This document shows positions 31,197 through 38,951 of a stretch of 64,000 nucleotides of DNA, in pieces. The notes beneath the pieces were generated by a model. The model saw only the letters and a list, made by a program, of their open reading frames with translations, searched no databases and was not told the DNA's origin. The first letter of the stretch is position 1; each line of letters opens with the position of its first letter. Both the position numbers and the translations under genes were made by a program. This DNA is from Ruficoccus sp. ZRK36 (GTDB lineage Bacteria > Verrucomicrobiota > Verrucomicrobiia > Opitutales > Cerasicoccaceae): assembly GCF_019603315.1 (NCBI RefSeq), contig NZ_CP080649.1, positions 2,428,176 to 2,492,175 on the forward strand. The letters are read 5' to 3'.

Positions 31197-31841
31197 TCAG
31201 GCATTCGGGTCGCTCTCGATGATTCGCGATGGCGTGACATGAATCGCCTTGTCATGGGTTTTAACTACGGTCTCGTCGCAGTAATGAAAGACGATGGTCG
31301 TCTCTGCTTGCCGCAGGTTGAACGTGGGGTTGTTGTCAGTGTCAGCTAGGCTGCCTTCAATGCTTGTGCAGCTGTGTGGGCTGAGTTTTTTGATGGCCGA
31401 GCGGTAGCTCGGGGTGTCAAAGACCAGGCAAATATCGCCGAAGACGAGGTACGGGATTCCGGCATGGTTGCAGAGCCCGACGGCCTCCGGCCCGACTCCC
31501 CAGATGCGGTCACGGCTGGGAACCAGAGAGAGGATATCCTCTTCGAGTGGGGCGTCCTGCTCCGCGTTGGCGGATTCATCGGCGGACTCGCCAATGATGG
31601 CATTTTCGAGTTGGCGAAGGATGGACGTTGTCGCATTCGCCGTGTCAGCGACGGCTAAAAATGCCTCCTGCATGGACGTGCGGACCGGGATCAGGTAGCG
31701 CGGTCCTGTGGGCAGATCGCTGGCCATGTAGGGCAAACGATCCGGCGTAAGATACAGTCCCCATCCGCCTTCGGGGCGACCCACACGGGTGTCATGAGTC
31801 ATGGATACGATGAGGGGTGAGTGGTTGTTGGCTGGTGTCAT
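31197..31841 (-). CDS. Array paralog B2, uncharacterised family
   Basis: A 214-residue protein, start ATG 31841 (MTPANNHS). Paralogue of B1 by DTRVGRPEGGWGLY, RYLIPV, ANATTSI, IIGES, ILSLVPSRDR, GIPYLVF and LVFDTPSYRSA. It carries the same central acidic linker (ESANAEQDAP). It lies 38 bp after gene C with no hairpin between, so A3-C-B2 form a unit. Function unknown. Confidence 0.7.
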   Translation of the reverse strand: MTPANNHSPLIVSMTHDTRVGRPEGGWGLYLTPDRLPYMASDLPTGPRYLIPVRTSMQEAFLAVADTANATTSILRQLENAIIGESADESANAEQDAPLEEDILSLVPSRDRIWGVGPEAVGLCNHAGIPYLVFGDICLVFDTPSYRSAIKKLSPHSCTSIEGSLADTDNNPTFNLRQAETTIVFHYCDETVVKTHDKAIHVTPSRIIESDPNA

Positions 31842-31879
31842 AATAGGTAATGAATGGGTTTGTGGTGAGTGCGTGTGAA

Positions 31880-32338
31880 CTAGATGTACCAAATGATTCT
31901 TTTCCAGGGCGCGTGCTTGTGCTCGCGGGCATTGAGTGTCGAGGGGCGAGCCAGAATTACGGCCTTGTCCAGCCGTTGCGGATCGACGTCCGTCTCGTCG
32001 TCGAACATCGCGATCAGCATGAGGTCCTGGCCGAGCCAGAAGCCAAGCGACACCCCGTTCTCGCCTCGGATGATGCCGATGGGGGTGGCGGAAAGTTCGA
32101 TCAGTTGCAGAGCGGTGATGAAGGTGGGCGGTGTCAGCTCGACGGTCTGTGAGTTGACCAGGTCAAGCAGGCGGTATTGGCCGAGCGCTTCCCGGATGAG
32201 CATGGCCTCTTCCGAGAGAGTGAGCATGGCGCAATCGGGAGGAAGCAGCACTGGAGCGTTCTTATCCGCGTTGCTGGATGCATTTGTATTGGCGTTTGGA
32301 TACGTGTGTTTACGTTTCTTTGAGAATGGATTTTTCAT
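31880..32338 (-). CDS. Array gene C, uncharacterised
   Basis: A 152-residue protein: basic and Asn-rich N-terminus (MKNPFSKKRKHTYPNANTNASSN), then a compact domain with TPPTFITALQLIELSATPIGII and SLGFWLGQDLMLIAMFDDETD, and a basic end (HKHAPWKRIIWYI). The basic start could contact nucleic acid, but this is only composition. It begins 16 bp after A3; CCTCAACC lies directly upstream (32346-32354 on the opposite strand). No paralogue recognised in the window. Confidence 0.65.
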   Translation of the reverse strand: MKNPFSKKRKHTYPNANTNASSNADKNAPVLLPPDCAMLTLSEEAMLIREALGQYRLLDLVNSQTVELTPPTFITALQLIELSATPIGIIRGENGVSLGFWLGQDLMLIAMFDDETDVDPQRLDKAVILARPSTLNAREHKHAPWKRIIWYI

Positions 32339-32354
32339 AGTAATGGGGTTGAGG

Positions 32355-32912
32355 TTAGCATGTGAGGGTGGCGATTCGGCGTGCGGTTTGAATGGTCGAG
32401 AAGTAGTACTGGGCGCGGTCCTGTCGCTCGCTTAGCCAGGTGCCCAAATGGCAGCCGCCGATGTTGGCCGAGTTGAGGGTTTCGGCTTCCATTTCATAGA
32501 GGGCGGTCAGCGCTTGGGCCTGAATAATGCGCAGGTCCGTGTCGATCATGGGGAATATGCGTGGACTCAGCTCGATCTCCAGGTGTGCGGCGTGGATCGG
32601 GCGCAGGCGTCCCTGCATGACCAGGTCGTGGAGGACATCGCTGGTGCCGGATGCGGCCAGTAGTTCCTCCCACGTTAGCTCGGTCGCGTAAAGCGGCAGG
32701 CCGTGTGCGAGGGCATCCAGCATGGCGACTCGCCGGGGGCTTTCGTCCTGGTTTTTATCGGAGGTGTATGCGGCGTTGAGGGCTTGTTGGGCCGCTTCGT
32801 CATCGCCGTTCACGATCGCTTGGTACGCGTCCCAGAATGGGCCGCTGGCCTCGATTTGAGGCCCACGTGCCATGCGTCGAAACAGGGTTTTGGGTGTGAT
32901 AATGTTTTTCAT
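32355..32912 (-). CDS. Array paralog A3, uncharacterised family
   Basis: A 185-residue helical protein sharing FWDAYQAI, VLHDLVMQGRLRPIHAAHLEIELSP, ALTALYEMEAETLNS and W...RQDRAQYYF with A1 and A2; the N-terminus (MKNIITPKTLFRRMARG) is basic. A3 and A2 are closer to one another than to A1. First gene of the A3-C-B2 unit, preceded by a hairpin. Function unknown. Confidence 0.7.
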   Translation of the reverse strand: MKNIITPKTLFRRMARGPQIEASGPFWDAYQAIVNGDDEAAQQALNAAYTSDKNQDESPRRVAMLDALAHGLPLYATELTWEELLAASGTSDVLHDLVMQGRLRPIHAAHLEIELSPRIFPMIDTDLRIIQAQALTALYEMEAETLNSANIGGCHLGTWLSERQDRAQYYFSTIQTARRIATLTC

Positions 32913-32943
32913 AGTTGGTTAATGTAGTTATGGGTGAATACGG

Positions 32944-32970
32944 AAAAGGCGGGGCCGTTCAGACCCCGCC
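32944..32970 (-). terminator. Intrinsic terminator between array genes D and A3
   Basis: Arms GGCGGGG (32964-32970, minus sense) and CCCCGCC (32948-32954), 9-nt loop, followed by TTTTCC. Confidence 0.8.
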
Positions 32971-32990
32971 TCGCTATGCGTGCTTGCCGC

Positions 32991-33494
32991 TTAGGCGACA
33001 AAGGCTGGTTGTAGTTGGGCTTGGGGAGTGACAGGTTTGTCCACCCAGGGCGTGTCCAGCGCAGAGAGCCGGGTAAGGAGCGCGTCGGCTCCGTCGATAG
33101 AAGACAACTGTCGTTGTAGGGTTAGTGCGGCGGACTTTGCGCCTTTGATCCGTGCGCCTTCGAGTACTCCGCCTAGCAGCGAATCGAGGGTGTCGAGCGC
33201 CGCTTCCAGTGCGCTGATTGCCTGCTCTGGTGAGGCTTCGGGCGGTACGACGATCAGAAATCGTCGCCAGGCTGCCGTGTGTTTGCGGCTGCCGGATTTG
33301 TCCAGCGGAGCGGCTGCTCCGAGGGCTTCAGAGCGGTCTTTGACGAACTGGAACTGCTCTGCTTTGAGCCTATCGCGGAAGGGGTAACCTCCGGTCACGT
33401 CGATGATAAGTTCGACTTTTTGGTCGGACTCTCGACGTGCGATCAGGTGCGCTGTGGCGGATGTTTTTGTGTTAGTGTTGGCTTGGTCTTGCAT
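32991..33494 (-). CDS. Array gene D, uncharacterised
   Basis: A 167-residue soluble protein. The N-terminal half is beta-like (KVELIIDVTGGYPFRDRLKAEQF), the middle has AAWRRFLIVVPPEASPEQAISALEAAL, and the C-terminal half is Ala/Leu-rich helical. It is the first gene of the minus-strand array; a terminator hairpin (33525-33555) and a 30-nt leader with two GGTTGA-type boxes on the opposite strand lie just upstream. Family not recognised. Confidence 0.65.
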   Translation of the reverse strand: MQDQANTNTKTSATAHLIARRESDQKVELIIDVTGGYPFRDRLKAEQFQFVKDRSEALGAAAPLDKSGSRKHTAAWRRFLIVVPPEASPEQAISALEAALDTLDSLLGGVLEGARIKGAKSAALTLQRQLSSIDGADALLTRLSALDTPWVDKPVTPQAQLQPAFVA

Positions 33495-33524
33495 ATGTTT
33501 TTACGTGTTGGTTGATGGTTGTAT

Positions 33525-33555
33525 GAAAAGAGCGCGGCTTGTTTGACCGCGCTCT
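33525..33555 (-). terminator. Hairpin with T-run upstream of array gene D
   Basis: Arms AGAGCGCGG (33547-33555, minus sense) and CCGCGCTCT (33529-33537), 9-nt loop, then TTTTC. No clear gene lies immediately upstream of it, so it may act as a leader attenuator. Confidence 0.75.
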
Positions 33556-33853
33556 GAAAGGTTTTATGGATTTTATATCTGAGGTGGCTTATTGACTTTT
33601 AGTTTCTTCGATCGTAGCTCCACGGGTTGTGGTGCCGGTTTTTGCTTTCCCTAAAAATAGCTACTACAAGAAAAGAATTACTTCGGGCAGCAGTGCTCCC
33701 CGAAGGGGGGCGGGGATGCCCAGTGACATGAATACCTCCCTGAAGAAATAGCGAAGCGGTCTGCTTTTGTGGCCAATGAAACACGTGTTGTGTGAGGTGG
33801 ATCGGTTTGGTTTTTGCCTATGAGCTTTTTGCCATGTCATGGGTTTATAAATA

Positions 33854-33882
33854 CAAAAAAAGCGCACTGTGTTGGTGCGCTT
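33854..33882 (-). terminator. Hairpin with T7 run, leftward
   Basis: Arms AAGCGCAC (33875-33882, minus sense) and GTGCGCTT (33860-33867), 7-nt loop, then a T run. It looks like the array terminators but follows no recognisable gene. Confidence 0.7.
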
Positions 33883-33893
33883 GATTGGTGGGT

Positions 33894-33942
33894 TTGCCAC
33901 TTTTGTCCTTGGTTGTTGCCACTCTTGAGTTTTTCCTTGGTT
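33894..33942. repeat. Tandem imperfect direct repeat
   Basis: TTGCCACTTTTGTCCTTGGTT (33894-33914; split here as TTGCCAC...TCCTTGGTT) recurs as TTGCCACTC...TCCTTGGTT (33916-33942). Possibly paired protein-binding sites. Confidence 0.45.
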
Positions 33943-34120
33943 AGCATTTAAAAGAAGTACATTTTTTCAGTGACTCGGCCTGGGGCGACGCCCGTCAGGT
34001 TGACTCGCTATTGGTGTTACACCAGGGCCAAAGGCCCGTCCTACCATACGCTGCAACGCAGCATGCTCCCCTCCGAAGTTCCCTTTTATGCATTCGTGTC
34101 GGTTGGGAAGTTTTTAGTCA

Positions 34121-34170
34121 ATACCGACAAAGAGCGGTTTTTGTTGACGCACCGACAATCGTCGGTATTT
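34121..34170 (+). promoter_or_regulatory. Operator/promoter module 1 (CCGACA boxes) before lipoprotein gene
   Basis: Contains ACCGACA (34123), GAGCGGTTT, TTGACG (34144-34149) and the inverted repeat ACCGAC-AATC-GTCGGT (34151-34166), ending 16 bp before ATG 34183. The same ordered module recurs at 35702-35748. The palindrome sits between a -35-like TTGACG and the start, where a repressor would block transcription. Confidence 0.65.
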
Positions 34171-34182
34171 CTGGGTTGTATC

Positions 34183-35184
34183 ATGAAAAGGTTGTTTCAG
34201 ATTTTTGGGTGTTTGGTTGCAAGCCATGCCCTGCTTTTGCTCACTGGCTGTGGCCAAAGTGATAACGAACCCCCGTCGGAAGAAGTCCGTGCGGCTGTTG
34301 CCAAGGCGATTCCCGCCTCGCTCTCGGTTGTGTCCGTTGAGTACGAGGCGATTCATGTGTCCGAGGGTGCCAGTCTGCTGAAGTTGAAGGCGACGCTGAA
34401 GCCTCGGGAAGATTTATGCCGGTCGATCGGGAAAGTGCTGCGAGGGGCTTCGCTGTTGGAGGTTGTTTACCGCAAAGGAGAAAAGATCGTTGTTTACGGT
34501 GAGGTCGGGGCTCGTCGTCAGGTTGACCGTTGGACGTTGGGACGTGTTTCGATGGAGAAGGACTGGAGGAATTTTCCCCGACCTGTGTCCGGTTTTCCGG
34601 CCGGCAGTGTTATTGCCGGTACGGCCGAGGGTGATGAGGCCGTGAAAGCCTATGAGGCCTGGAAAGCAGAGCAGGAGCAGGCGCGAATCGAGGCTAAGCG
34701 TCAGCAGCAACTGCGTTTGCAGGAAGAGGCTGCGCGTCAGAAAGCTGCGCAGGAAGCCGAGTTGGCGCGTGCGGCTCAGGAAAGGCAAGCGCGGTTGGCA
34801 CGCTTGCAGACAGCGTTGACGCCGGGCAGGCAATACCTCGGGGAGCTGCACTATCGTAAGGATATCCAGCCGGTTCGGTTAAAGATTATTTCGCGGGAAG
34901 GGATTGCCGTTGTGGCCGAGTTGAGTAACCCGGTCATGCCCAGTGCTCGCGGAAAGTTGACCGGGACGATAAATCCCGATGCACAGTCAGAGGAGTACGC
35001 CGTCGTGTTAGCGATGGTGCCTGATGACAGTGAAAACCCGCTTGGTTGGCACCTGTATGGTGATCACAAGGGGATCCTTTCTTTGAACCTGACCGATGCC
35101 GGTGGGTTTGAGGGCGAAGCGGTTTGTGAGTCAGCCGGGCGTGAGTACAGATACAAAATTCGTCTGCAAGCGCTTGGTAATTGA
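34183..35184 (+). CDS. Lipoprotein with coiled-coil middle, unknown function
   Basis: A 333-residue protein. ATG 34183 gives a perfect lipoprotein signal (MKRLFQIFGCL...LLLTGC, Cys22); the open frame back to 33970 crosses the operator and is rejected. Residues about 25-150 form a mixed domain, about 155-215 a Lys/Gln/Glu/Ala-rich coiled coil, and about 220-333 a beta-rich domain (LGELHYRKDIQPVRLKI, GYEYRYKI-like end). Probably anchored in the outer or inner membrane. Shares its operator module with the PEP-CTERM gene at 35764, suggesting joint control by the XRE protein between them. Confidence 0.75.
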   Translation: MKRLFQIFGCLVASHALLLLTGCGQSDNEPPSEEVRAAVAKAIPASLSVVSVEYEAIHVSEGASLLKLKATLKPREDLCRSIGKVLRGASLLEVVYRKGEKIVVYGEVGARRQVDRWTLGRVSMEKDWRNFPRPVSGFPAGSVIAGTAEGDEAVKAYEAWKAEQEQARIEAKRQQQLRLQEEAARQKAAQEAELARAAQERQARLARLQTALTPGRQYLGELHYRKDIQPVRLKIISREGIAVVAELSNPVMPSARGKLTGTINPDAQSEEYAVVLAMVPDDSENPLGWHLYGDHKGILSLNLTDAGGFEGEAVCESAGREYRYKIRLQALGN

Positions 35185-35381
35185 GGCCGTTGTCAGGTCG
35201 GTTTCGCTGGGGGATGAGTCGGCTACGCGGTTTAGCCTGCGGCCGACCACCCCGATCTTGTTATATGAAAAATCTCGATGTGAAGTTGCCCTGTCTCATT
35301 TTTTTAAAGCGCAAGCAGGCTTTTTACTACCCCTTGCCAGCCACCGCAGGTGGGTGGATTTTTTGACTGCGCTGGGCTTGT

Positions 35382-35669
35382 TCAGCGCCGGGGAATACCA
35401 CGGTGCTTCATGAGCTTTATCACGCGTTTTTCGCAGGAGTTATTGAGCTTGGGTAGGTTGGGATGGAACAGCTGCCAGAGATCGATTTCGTACCCTTCGG
35501 CAATCTTTTCCAAGGTGTCCAGCCGGATGGCGGTTCGCCGTCCGCCCTCGATGGCCTGGTAGGTTTTGTATGGCAGGTCGAGTAACTCGGCGGTTTCTTC
35601 CTGATAGAGAGCGGTGGTTTGCCTCAGCTCTAAAAGGCGCTCGCGAATGGAAAATGGCTGCTTTTTCAC
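35382..35669 (-). CDS. XRE-family transcriptional regulator
   Basis: A 95-residue Cro/CI-type helix-turn-helix protein starting at GTG 35669. Helix order: IRERLLELRQTTALYQEETAELLDLPYKTYQAIEGGRR, with recognition helix around PYKTYQAIE (residues 33-41), then RLDTLEKIAEGYEI. It is divergent from the PEP-CTERM gene; the 94-bp shared region has at least four CCGAC boxes. Likely binds these boxes and the matching module before the lipoprotein gene, and regulates itself. The assignment of operator to this protein is inference from position. Confidence 0.88.
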   Translation of the reverse strand: MKKQPFSIRERLLELRQTTALYQEETAELLDLPYKTYQAIEGGRRTAIRLDTLEKIAEGYEIDLWQLFHPNLPKLNNSCEKRVIKLMKHRGIPRR

Positions 35670-35670
35670 G

Positions 35671-35748
35671 CCGACTATTTTGCCGACTTTTAGCGTTTTT
35701 ATACACCGACATAGAGCGGTTTATGGTTGACCCCGACAACTGTCGGTA
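35671..35748. promoter_or_regulatory. Operator module 2 (CCGACA boxes), divergent promoter region
   Basis: CCGACT at 35671 and 35683, ACCGACA at 35704, GAGCGGTTT, TTGACC and the inverted repeat CCGACA-AC-TGTCGG (near 35732-35745). Order and spacing copy module 1 except for two bases fewer before the palindrome. Confidence 0.65.
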
Positions 35749-35763
35749 CAGAGTTGCCCTGTC

Positions 35764-36453
35764 ATGTCCTACGTATCATTTACTATTGCCCGTAAACTTG
35801 GAAATCTAGCTGCTGTGCTCGTCCTGCTGCTTTGTCTGCTGTCGACGAAAGCATCAGCGGAGATATCGCTTGTAGTAACAGGTCCCGACAGCATCGAAGC
35901 GGGCGACGATTTCACGATCTACTACACCATAACCTGGGACGAAGGAGATATTCTGCCCGAAAACCCGGCTATCGGTTTTTCCTCCAACCTGATGGCGTTT
36001 CCCGCGTACTTCGGGAGCAAAATGGAAATTGAGAGCAGCAACACGCTTCCCAACGATCTCGATCTGACAGTTGAATGGGATGAAACCGGATATCTCAGCA
36101 GCGGTGATCACCAATGGCAGGTCGTGAATTATGAAATCATCCAAATGGAGGACCATCGAGAATACATATACACCGAAATCGTAGACCCGATTACCCTGAT
36201 CGTGGCCCAACACATCAGTACTGATGAAGACCTACCCGATGGGACCTACCGCTTCACCATCGATACGGATCCCAATGACACCTTCGTCTATCTTCTGGAT
36301 GATACCAATATCTCCTACGACCATATTCAGGAATTTTACCTGAATGTCGGGCCTCAGGTGCCCGAACCCTCGACCTACGCGGCTGCGGTTGGACTGCTCA
36401 CGCTTCTGGCCACTGTCCTCATCCGGCGTCGGTGCGTTACCCGGAAATTCTAA
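35764..36453 (+). CDS. PEP-CTERM-sorted secreted protein
   Basis: A 229-residue exported protein: signal peptide (about 1-31, ending TKASA), a beta-rich body with GPDSIEAGDDFTIYYTITW, and a C-terminal sorting signal VPEPSTYAAA + hydrophobic helix + RRR. Exosortase/PEP-CTERM systems cut at the PEP motif and attach such proteins to the cell surface; the exosortase must be encoded by the host. Located just right of the XRE regulator and operator module 2. Ligand or role unknown. Confidence 0.85.
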   Translation: MSYVSFTIARKLGNLAAVLVLLLCLLSTKASAEISLVVTGPDSIEAGDDFTIYYTITWDEGDILPENPAIGFSSNLMAFPAYFGSKMEIESSNTLPNDLDLTVEWDETGYLSSGDHQWQVVNYEIIQMEDHREYIYTEIVDPITLIVAQHISTDEDLPDGTYRFTIDTDPNDTFVYLLDDTNISYDHIQEFYLNVGPQVPEPSTYAAAVGLLTLLATVLIRRRCVTRKF

Positions 36454-36504
36454 GCTCACGCTTTTCCCCAAATCCAAGAATTCTGAAACTCCCCTTTTAT
36501 TGTT

Positions 36505-37800
36505 ATGAATAGATTCGCTGCGCGGGTATGGATATTAATCGTGTGTGCCAGAGCAATGGCCTCTGCTGCCACTACGGACGGAGACATCACCAATGTAATG
36601 GATGCGGGTGGAACTGAAGCTTCCCCGGCCCAGTACATACTGGGCGCGTCAGGCCCCTACGATTTGAGTTTAGATGGGACGAGGGTTGGGGACTCCACAA
36701 GCTGGAACCAATTGACCATACAGCACGAATCGACTCTCACCATTAGTTCTGGGCGTGGATTGACTGTGGGTAGTCTGGAAGGAAGCCATAACAATCGTGT
36801 CGATCTCAACGCCTCCAGTTTGCGTGCAGACTGGGTTGATTTGGGATTTTCGGGGCATGAGAACCAAATGAACATCTACAACGGCAGCACGGTCAGTACG
36901 ACTGAGGATTTTCGTATTGGCTACAACGCCTCTGCAACTGGTAATAGTGCCACTGTCAGCGGGACAGGATCAAGCCTGACGACAGGCACCTATCTGACGG
37001 TGGGTTTCTACTCGAGCGAGAATAAGCTGAGCATCACAAATGGAGGTCAGGTTACGACAGGAGGAGGTGTGACGATTGGCAATGGTGATTCTTGGTCCGG
37101 TTCTGGAAACAAAAATCAGGTGGTGGTTGCTGGCTCTCAATCCCGCTTGAGCGTAACCTCCGGGACGCTATGGGTGGGCCGTCTGGGAGATGAAAACACC
37201 GTCCTGGTCGAGGGTGGTGCATTTGTAAATGCGGCCGATGATGTGATTATTGGGGCTCAGGGTGGCAACAACAATGACATTACGCTCAGCGGATTTAACT
37301 CCATCTTATACGTTGAGAATTCGCTATCATTAGGAGGTGTTAATCCCATAACGAGTTCCTACTCTGGCGGAAATACTCTAACGGTCGAAGATGGCTCCCT
37401 GGTTAATGTCGGCTCTATCGTGATCAAAGAGGGAAATGAGGCTGCCGGGGATAATGTCATCCGCCTGAACGGAGGTTACATTGCCTTGTGGGGTGACGTG
37501 AGCCCAGAAGTCGATGGATGGCTGAACGATGGACTCATCCTGGTGTGGAACCCTGAAACCTTGTCCTGGGAAGATGCGCTCGGCAGCGAATACTTTGATG
37601 TGAGGTACCTTGAATCACCGGAGGATGCTCTCGCTTTTACCGGCTATGACGACCTTGGTGGATACACCATTTTGACATCCATGGTGCCCGAGCCCTCGAC
37701 CTATGCGGCAGCTTTCGCGGTCCTGGCCCTTCTTGCTGTATGCATGATTCGGCGTCGTCGCCCCCGCATGGAATCGTTTGCGTGCGATAGCGTCAGGTGA
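36505..37800 (+). CDS. PEP-CTERM protein with beta-solenoid-like repeats
   Basis: A 431-residue exported protein with a signal peptide (about 1-22) and six or more about 40-residue repeats built on N.(V/L).V.(N/S)G(G/S).(V/L).....(L/V).(V/I)G, for example NKLSITNGGQVTTGGGVTIG and NTVLVEGGAFVNAADDVIIG. Such passenger-like repeats usually fold as a right-handed beta-helix. It ends with MVPEPSTYAAAFAVLALLAV and RRRRPR, the PEP-CTERM signal. It starts 51 bp after the first PEP-CTERM gene and may share its transcript. A surface adhesin or structural protein is likely. Confidence 0.85.
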   Translation: MNRFAARVWILIVCARAMASAATTDGDITNVMDAGGTEASPAQYILGASGPYDLSLDGTRVGDSTSWNQLTIQHESTLTISSGRGLTVGSLEGSHNNRVDLNASSLRADWVDLGFSGHENQMNIYNGSTVSTTEDFRIGYNASATGNSATVSGTGSSLTTGTYLTVGFYSSENKLSITNGGQVTTGGGVTIGNGDSWSGSGNKNQVVVAGSQSRLSVTSGTLWVGRLGDENTVLVEGGAFVNAADDVIIGAQGGNNNDITLSGFNSILYVENSLSLGGVNPITSSYSGGNTLTVEDGSLVNVGSIVIKEGNEAAGDNVIRLNGGYIALWGDVSPEVDGWLNDGLILVWNPETLSWEDALGSEYFDVRYLESPEDALAFTGYDDLGGYTILTSMVPEPSTYAAAFAVLALLAVCMIRRRRPRMESFACDSVR

Positions 37801-38049
37801 ATAGCCGCCTGTCGCCCGGCTCTCACGTCTTTCCCGCATGAGCGGCTGAAGTAGGCATTTCAATCAGGAAGCGGTGTCTTCCTAAAGCCCGCAGGTGGTG
37901 TCTGCGAGGTAGCTAAGTAAGGCCCGCATTGCCCGTCTCCCTGGGAGTGCGGGCCTGCGGCGTGGGTGGTGGATGGGGTGCGAGGATGGCCCCGAAAAAA
38001 GTCGTATCAAGGATGCGAGGATACTCTCAACGACGAGAGGCCTGCGGCG
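37801..38049. other. Intergenic region with a hairpin
   Basis: No convincing gene. GGCCCGCA (37921-37928) and TGCGGGCC (37948-37955) form an 8-bp stem between the PEP-CTERM gene and the convergent XRE gene; there is no T run on either side, so its role as terminator is uncertain. Confidence 0.4.
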
Positions 38050-38319
38050 TTACAGCAGGTGAACCGAAAGCTCGGACTCGGGGGCGACCTCTTCCAAGTG
38101 CATTTGCAAGTAGCTGCATAAGATATCGCGGCGGTTTTGTTCCGATAGTCCCGGCAGCGAAAGCACGCGCCGGATAAAAAGGTGGCCAGGGAGTCGCCCT
38201 TTTAGAACGTCGTACATTCGGGCTCGGTCTGAGTCGAGTGCCCGGGCAAACTCGACACGATTAAGTCCTTTTTCTTCGCGGATGCTTTCCAGTACGTCAG
38301 AGAATTTTTTCGTTTTCAT
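38050..38319 (-). CDS. Small XRE-like helix-turn-helix protein
   Basis: An 89-residue protein, start ATG 38319 (MKTKKFSDVL), although ATGs at 38352 and 38367 are also possible. SIREEKGLNRVEFARALDSDRARMYDVLKG gives a helix-turn-helix with the second helix at RVEFARAL; the rest is helical (RRDILCSYLQMHLEE). It is divergent from the RecB-like nuclease gene, with 82 bp between, and may regulate it. Sequence differs clearly from the XRE protein at 35382. Confidence 0.7.
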   Translation of the reverse strand: MKTKKFSDVLESIREEKGLNRVEFARALDSDRARMYDVLKGRLPGHLFIRRVLSLPGLSEQNRRDILCSYLQMHLEEVAPESELSVHLL

Positions 38320-38401
38320 GGAGGATTCTTGTTGTCTTTTTTGTGTAGCCATATAAGCTACAGACACAAGCGTTGTTCGTTAATTAATCAACAGAAAAAC
38401 C

Positions 38402-38950
38402 ATGAGAGCAGCAAAGAAAATCGCTCAAAACTCAAATCTAACTATCAGCTACGTCGATTGGATTCGTCGGGATATTCACGTCCCTCGGGTCAAGATGGTC
38501 CGCCCTAGCCGTGGAAACTGGGCTGGGAATGCCCTCCATGAGGCGCTGCAATTTGACCGTGATGATCGAGGGTTATCACCGATGGTTAAGGCCTTTAAGA
38601 GCCACGTTGGTCGTATTGCGCATGAGCACCGATCTAACTGGGAAGTCTATGTGCCGGGAGTCTTCACCGGGCGCATGGACTGGGACCTTTTCACGCCTAA
38701 GGCAATACAGGTGATGGAATTTAAATGGATGACGGATTCCCTTCCGTCAAAGCCTCGAGATGTGGATGTTAGACAAGTCGCTATGTACGGGTATGCGCTT
38801 AGTCAGGCATTTCCCGAGCATAGTCTTTGGCTAAAAATCGTTTATTTTTTTGGTGGCAATAGAAGCTCACGCCCACGCATACGCATCTTCAATTTCAAGT
38901 ATCAAAACCAACTCACTGGCATCGCTCGTCGCCTGCTGGAAAGAAACTAA
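38402..38950 (+). CDS. Stand-alone RecB/Cas4-like PD-(D/E)XK nuclease
   Basis: A 182-residue protein with the RecB-type nuclease motifs in order: GNALHEAL (His46), GRMDWD (Asp93), VMEFKW (Glu107, Lys109) and QVAMYGYAL (Gln125, Tyr129). The Fe-S cysteines of Cas4/AddB are absent. The expected activity is metal-dependent DNA cleavage. The next gene starts one base after its stop, so the two are translationally coupled. With a divergent XRE regulator this forms a small cassette inside a defence-like region. The fold assignment is by motif reading; biological target unknown. Confidence 0.7.
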   Translation: MRAAKKIAQNSNLTISYVDWIRRDIHVPRVKMVRPSRGNWAGNALHEALQFDRDDRGLSPMVKAFKSHVGRIAHEHRSNWEVYVPGVFTGRMDWDLFTPKAIQVMEFKWMTDSLPSKPRDVDVRQVAMYGYALSQAFPEHSLWLKIVYFFGGNRSSRPRIRIFNFKYQNQLTGIARRLLERN

Positions 38951-38951
38951 C

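Larger units (their letters stand above)
33557..34120. other. Non-coding region between array and lipoprotein gene
   Basis: About 560 bp without a convincing gene. Two short minus-strand frames (33599-33784, 33664-33900) have poor composition. The region holds a terminator-like hairpin, a tandem repeat and, at its right edge, operator boxes. The promoter that drives the leftward array probably lies here. Confidence 0.5.

Noticed and set aside
33599-33900. Short minus-strand frames as genes
   Set aside because: Poor composition, overlapping one another and the hairpin; no family features.
37929-38177. 82-codon plus-strand frame
   Set aside because: Overlaps the 3' end of the XRE-like gene on the other strand; Arg/Gly-rich with no recognisable features.
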